Positions 60,455 to 64,000 of a stretch of 64,000 bases of DNA are shown one piece after another (position 1 is the stretch's first letter; each line of letters opens with the position of its first letter). The translations under genes were made by a program, and so were the position numbers. This DNA is from an uncultured Litoreibacter sp. (lineage in GTDB: Bacteria; Pseudomonadota; Alphaproteobacteria; Rhodobacterales; Rhodobacteraceae): positions 434,001 through 498,000 of the forward strand of contig CANLQL010000003.1 in assembly GCA_947493265.1 (NCBI GenBank), given 5' to 3'. The notes beneath the pieces were generated by a model. The model was not told the DNA's origin. It was given only the letters and a program-made list of their open reading frames with translations, and did no database searches.

Positions 60455-61858
60455 TCAGCCGCGGTTTTGGTAAGCTTCCAATGCGCGTTCGCGTCCCGCA
60501 GACAGGGGCACCAGCGGCTGCGGGTAGTCATCCGTCGCGCTGAGGTTCCATGACTTCGGGATGGCGTCGAAGAAATCTTCCGCGCTTTGGGCGTGATTGG
60601 CATAGATTTCCGCCAGATACGTCGCGCGATAAATGCGGTCGCCGTCGAACTTCTCTGCCTGCGTTTCGGGGTTGAAAATCCGAAAATAGGGGGATGCATC
60701 CGGACCTGATCCAGCCGTCCATTGCCACCCCATCGCGTTTGAGGCCGGGTCCCAGTCAATCAAGCAGTCTTCAAACCAGTCCAGCCCGATCTTCCAGTGG
60801 GTCATCATGTGTTTGGTCAGGTAGGACGCGACGATCATGCGCCCGCGATTGTGCATCATCCCGGTGACGTACATCTCGCGCATGGCGGCATCGACCAATG
60901 GGAGACCCGTACGACCTTGCTTCCACCTAAGCGCTGCATCGTCGTCCATCGACCAAGGGAAATTGTCCCATTCCGGACGCCAGTTTCCGGTGGTGATATG
61001 AGGCGTGTGATAAGCCAGATGGTAAGCAAACTCGCGCCAAACAAGTTCTTTGAGGAACGTCTCCGCGCCTTTTTTGCCTTGATGGAAGGCCTGCCAGCCT
61101 GCGTGCCAGCACTGGCGCGGAGAAATCTCGCCATAGGTCAACGGCTCTGACAGGCGCGATGTGCCATCGGCACTTAGAATATCGCGGGTTTCTTTGTAGT
61201 CCGCGATTATGTCTTGGGTGAATTCTGTGAGCCGAGCCTGCGCCTTTTCTTCACCGACACGAACATGTTTGCCGACGATTGCCGCCCCGCGCCGCATCGC
61301 GGCCCCCATCGCCCAATCGTCGAGATTGTCACTGGCAGGCCAGGTGTCAGGGGTTTGCAACGATGTCACCTTTGGCAAAGCGTCAGCCACCGGCAGGTCG
61401 CGCACGGCTTTCCATAGCGGTGTGAACACCCGGTAGAACCCGCCGGTTTTGGTCTCCACCGTCCAAGGTTCAAACAGAATGTGGCCAGTGTGGCTGACCG
61501 CTTCTATCCCGTCGGACTTCAAACCGGATTTTACGGCCGTATCGCGGGCAATGGCGGCCGGATCGTAACCCCGGGACCAATGCACAGCCCCTGCCCCAGT
61601 TTCAGCGATCAGATCTTGCAGAACGTCCAATGCGGTCCCGCGGCGGAGGATCAGACGCGATCCGATCTTTTCCAACTCAGTGGCAAAATGCGCGAAACCA
61701 AGACCCAAGCGCCATTTTGGGGCCGCGCCATGGGTTTCAACAACCTCATCATGGATGAAGACCGGGATAACCGGGCGACCCATCGCGGCGACAGCTGTCA
61801 GCCCAGGATGATCGCTCAGGCGTAGATCACGGCGGATCCAGAAAATTACAGGGGTCAT
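60455..61858 (-). CDS. phrB: Deoxyribodipyrimidine photolyase
   Basis: The 467-aa flavoprotein has the N-terminal antenna fold (I-F-W-I-R-R-D-L-R-L-S-D-H) and the FAD domain with F-L-K-E-L-V-W-R-E-F-A-Y-H-L, G-R-T-G-L-P-L-V-D-A-A-M-R-E-M, T-G-M-M-H-N-R-G-R-M and the C-terminal W-D-P-A-S-N-A-M-G-W-Q-W-T-A-G-S-G-P-D. It repairs cyclobutane pyrimidine dimers using light. It is upstream of the cfa-like and trg genes; in Rhodobacter such genes belong to the singlet-oxygen response. Confidence 0.95.
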   Translation of the reverse strand: MTPVIFWIRRDLRLSDHPGLTAVAAMGRPVIPVFIHDEVVETHGAAPKWRLGLGFAHFATELEKIGSRLILRRGTALDVLQDLIAETGAGAVHWSRGYDPAAIARDTAVKSGLKSDGIEAVSHTGHILFEPWTVETKTGGFYRVFTPLWKAVRDLPVADALPKVTSLQTPDTWPASDNLDDWAMGAAMRRGAAIVGKHVRVGEEKAQARLTEFTQDIIADYKETRDILSADGTSRLSEPLTYGEISPRQCWHAGWQAFHQGKKGAETFLKELVWREFAYHLAYHTPHITTGNWRPEWDNFPWSMDDDAALRWKQGRTGLPLVDAAMREMYVTGMMHNRGRMIVASYLTKHMMTHWKIGLDWFEDCLIDWDPASNAMGWQWTAGSGPDASPYFRIFNPETQAEKFDGDRIYRATYLAEIYANHAQSAEDFFDAIPKSWNLSATDDYPQPLVPLSAGRERALEAYQNRG

Positions 61859-61876
61859 CGGGCCTCGCAGGTCAGT

Positions 61877-61888
61877 GTGTTATAACAC
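61877..61888. promoter_or_regulatory. Perfect 12-bp palindrome upstream of the photolyase gene
   Basis: GTGTTATAACAC overlaps the stop codon of the upstream aminotransferase-like gene and lies 18 bases before the photolyase ATG. On the - strand TGATTT and TATAAC occur 18 bases apart here, a layout loosely like an ECF sigma factor promoter. Either reading is tentative. Confidence 0.3.
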
Positions 61889-63109
61889 CTGATCTAGCGC
61901 CGAAATCAGCCGGTCAACCTCGTCTTGTGACGTGTAGTGCACAAAGGAGACGCGCAAGACACCTTTGCCCATATCAACACCCAAAGATTGCAGGGTGCGC
62001 ACGGCGTAAAAATCACCGCCACCGGCCATGATCCCCAAGGGGGCCAGCTTGGCTGCGACCTCTTCGGCATTGCTTTGAAGCGCCATCGCGACGGTTGGTG
62101 CGCGACGTGCCGCATCTTGCGGGCCGATCAATCTGACAGAGTTTCGCGCGGACGCGAAATCCAGCAAAGGCTGCAAAATCGCAACCTCCTGGCCGCGCAT
62201 CAGGTCATGGACCAGCGCGCCTTTCTTGTTGGCCGGCGCATCGTCTGCACCGTCGTGATGGGCATGAAGCAGATCGATATAGTCTGCCATGCCAGCGCTT
62301 GCTGCGACTTGTGCGTGATCCGGCCCCGCGGGAGTGAACCGTTTGGACAGATAATCCGCGTTGAAATAGTGCCCTTGGTTGGGCAGTTTCATCCCCAGTT
62401 CTTCGCGGATGACCATCAAACCCTGATGAGGGCCGTAGGTTTTATAGGCCGAAAACATGTAGATATCCGCCCCAAGGACACCGACATCCGGCAATCCGTG
62501 CGGCGCATAGGAAACACCGTCGACACAGGTGACAGCACCCGCTTCGTGGACCTGTGCGGTGATCGCCGCGACATCATTGATCTCCCCCACCACGTTGGAG
62601 CAGTGCGGAAAACAGACCAGCTTCACCTTGGCATCCAGAAGATCAGAAAGTGCGACCGGGTCCAGATGACCCGTTTCCGGATCAATCTGCCACTCGCGAA
62701 CCTCTATTCCAGCATCCGCCAGACGCCGCCAAGCCCCGGTATTGGCCTCATGGTCCTGATCCGTGACGATGATGGCGTCGCCTTCGGACAGGTGCTGGCG
62801 AAAGGCCTGCGCCAGAACATAGACATTCTGGGTGGTCGAGGGACCAAAAGACAGCTCATGCGGGGCGACACCCAGAATTGCGGACAGGCGGTTGGCGGCC
62901 TCGTCCATCTCTTCCCCGCCGAGGCGGGAGGCGTCATAGGGTGCGTAGGGTTGAACCTTGCGCTCCAGGTAGAAGCGGTGAAGGCGGTCGATGACCTGCT
63001 TGCAGGTATATGAGCCACCCGCATTCTCAAAAAACGCCTGTTCCTGTAGACTGGGTTGAGAGAATGCCGGGAATTGCGCCCGCACGAAGTCGAGATCCAG
63101 AGCCGTCAC
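61880..63109 (-). CDS. Cysteine desulfurase-like class V aminotransferase fold protein
   Basis: The 409-aa protein is a PLP enzyme of the class V group: A-F-F-E-N-A-G-G-S-Y near residue 24, G-P-S-T-T-Q-N-V near 88, D-Q-D-H-E-A-N for the cofactor contact, and the PLP Lys in Y-M-F-S-A-Y-K-T-Y-G-P-H. It resembles the cysteine-desulfurase-like subgroup whose substrate is not settled. The ATG at 63145 lies inside the terminator hairpin, so the GTG at 63109, preceded by AAGGACA, is taken as the start. Confidence 0.88.
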   Translation of the reverse strand: MTALDLDFVRAQFPAFSQPSLQEQAFFENAGGSYTCKQVIDRLHRFYLERKVQPYAPYDASRLGGEEMDEAANRLSAILGVAPHELSFGPSTTQNVYVLAQAFRQHLSEGDAIIVTDQDHEANTGAWRRLADAGIEVREWQIDPETGHLDPVALSDLLDAKVKLVCFPHCSNVVGEINDVAAITAQVHEAGAVTCVDGVSYAPHGLPDVGVLGADIYMFSAYKTYGPHQGLMVIREELGMKLPNQGHYFNADYLSKRFTPAGPDHAQVAASAGMADYIDLLHAHHDGADDAPANKKGALVHDLMRGQEVAILQPLLDFASARNSVRLIGPQDAARRAPTVAMALQSNAEEVAAKLAPLGIMAGGGDFYAVRTLQSLGVDMGKGVLRVSFVHYTSQDEVDRLISALDQVL

Positions 63110-63131
63110 ATCATTGTCCTTCAAAAAGTAA

Positions 63132-63157
63132 AAGCCCCGGCACATTGGCCGGGGCTT
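63132..63157 (-). terminator. Rho-independent terminator after the second BCCT gene
   Basis: AAGCCCCGGC (63132-63141) pairs perfectly with GCCGGGGCTT (63148-63157) around a 6-nt loop. On the - strand the stem is followed by TTACTTTTTGA. It lies 26 bases after the BCCT stop. Confidence 0.9.
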
Positions 63158-63183
63158 AAACTGTGTTCAATCAATTTCTTGAT

Positions 63184-64000
63184 CTATTCGGCAGGTGTGC
63201 CCTCCATTTGACCCGTGGTCGTGGCCACGCCAGCAGCTTCACGTCTGCCGTCATTCCAAATGGCCTTGATCAGCGCGATACACATCAGCGCCATCACCAC
63301 CGAGAAGGGCAATGCACCGATCACCATCGCGGTCTGGATCGCACCTGTCCCGCCCGAGATCAGCAAGCCGCCAACCACAAGCGCCAGCGCACCACCCCAG
63401 AACAGGATATGTGGACGCGCCTTCGGACCTTCGTCGCCCGCTGCATTGATCGTGTTCACAATCAAAACCGCGGAGTCAGCTGAGGTCACCAGGAAGGTCA
63501 TCAGCAGGACAACGATCATCACCGCCATTGCCCAAGCCAGCGCTTCAGCAATCGGTGCCAGCATGAACTCGGTCATTGCGAAGATCTTGTCGCCATTGGC
63601 TGCATCCAGGATAACCCCGTTTGCATTGCCGTTCAGCTCCAGATCGATGGCTGTGCCCCCGGCCCAAGCGAACCAGACAAAGCACATCAGGGACGGCACG
63701 ATCATCGCGCCCAGCACGAATTCGCGGATGGTCCGACCACGTGAGATACGTGCCAGGAACAAGCCCACGAATGGCGCAAACGCGATCCACCAAGCCCAGT
63801 AGAAGACCGGCCACCAGCCCTGCCATTGTGTCAGCAAGAACGCTTCAGACCCTTCGACACCGTCTGAGGAATAGACGTTGAAGCTGAGCCATGGCAACGC
63901 GACCAGATAGTCGAAGATCCCTACGAAGAACGCAGAAGCCCCGAACCAAGTGGCTCCGAAGATGATGAAGAAGCCCAGAAGGACAATCGACAAAACCATG
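63184..64000 (-). CDS. BCCT family transporter, C-terminal part (gene continues past the window)
   Basis: About 271 codons are visible, entering from the right edge. The segment has the BCCT signature F-Y-W-A-W-W-I-A-F-A-P-F-V-G-L-F and A-R-I-S-R-G-R-T-I-R-E-F, followed by T-F-L-V-T-S-A-D-S-A-V-L. It is clearly related to the BCCT gene at 7120-8934 but not identical. The ATG visible near 63999 is an internal codon. Substrate likely a betaine-like osmolyte. Confidence 0.9.
   Translation of the reverse strand, partial: MVLSIVLLGFFIIFGATWFGASAFFVGIFDYLVALPWLSFNVYSSDGVEGSEAFLLTQWQGWWPVFYWAWWIAFAPFVGLFLARISRGRTIREFVLGAMIVPSLMCFVWFAWAGGTAIDLELNGNANGVILDAANGDKIFAMTEFMLAPIAEALAWAMAVMIVVLLMTFLVTSADSAVLIVNTINAAGDEGPKARPHILFWGGALALVVGGLLISGGTGAIQTAMVIGALPFSVVMALMCIALIKAIWNDGRREAAGVATTTGQMEGTPAE

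Noticed and set aside
63110-63145. ATG at 63145 as start of the cysteine desulfurase-like gene
   Set aside because: It lies within the terminator hairpin of the BCCT gene and the added residues are not family-like; GTG 63109 has a ribosome site.

Overview
The gene content points to a marine alphaproteobacterium of the Rhodobacterales (Roseobacter group). The main reasons are a trgA-trgB-cysK tellurite-resistance locus like that of Rhodobacter sphaeroides, two BCCT carriers, several solute-binding-protein transporters, tripartite tricarboxylate transport, and a protein-family mix typical of that group. No rRNA, CRISPR array, plasmid replication or phage structural gene was seen. The one RNA gene found is tRNA-Ser(GGA).

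Layout. (1) 1-4.5 kb, + strand: the end of a trypsin-like protease gene, an animal-type haem peroxidase, and a two-domain protein joining a papain-like peptidase to a probable alpha/beta hydrolase. (2) 4.5-9 kb, - strand: a VOC protein, a DUF418-like membrane protein, a methyltransferase and a BCCT transporter. (3) 9-20.5 kb: two divergent gene sets around a LysR regulator. Leftwards run aldehyde dehydrogenase, an M19 dipeptidase-like protein, a 567-aa protein of unknown function and a DUF3726-like protein, mostly with start/stop overlaps. Rightwards run RidA, a phosphonate-type ABC importer (binding protein, ATPase, two permeases) and two HAD phosphatases. TTCAG-N5-CTGAA palindromes lie in front of both sets, so LysR probably controls one catabolic regulon. 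(4) 20.9-24.1 kb: a complete polar amino acid ABC importer.

(5) 24.67-53.76 kb: a genomic island of about 29.07 kb. It is bounded by a perfect 28-bp direct repeat. One copy overlaps the 3' end of tRNA-Ser(GGA) and the other abuts a 5'-truncated permease gene. A P4-type tyrosine integrase sits just inside the tRNA end, next to an AlpA-like DNA-binding protein, a second unusual tyrosine-recombinase-like protein and two unknown genes. The cargo is mainly metabolic: two TauE/SafE exporters with a GntR regulator; a LacI-controlled sugar operon (binding protein, two oddly built permeases, ATPase, GH63-like glycosidase, D-lyxose isomerase, acetyltransferase); and a tricarboxylate module (TctC, fused TctA-TctB, PrpF-like isomerase, small unknown protein, D-2-hydroxyacid dehydrogenase, TcuA-like flavoprotein) with a divergent TctD/TctE two-component system. 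No conjugation genes were seen.

(6) 53.9-64 kb, - strand: an MscS-type channel, cysK, trgB, trgA, a cyclopropane-fatty-acid-synthase-like methyltransferase and DNA photolyase, which look like one stress operon. A cysteine-desulfurase-like enzyme and the C-terminal part of a second BCCT transporter follow. Assignments rest on reading motifs in the translated sequence; no database search was run.
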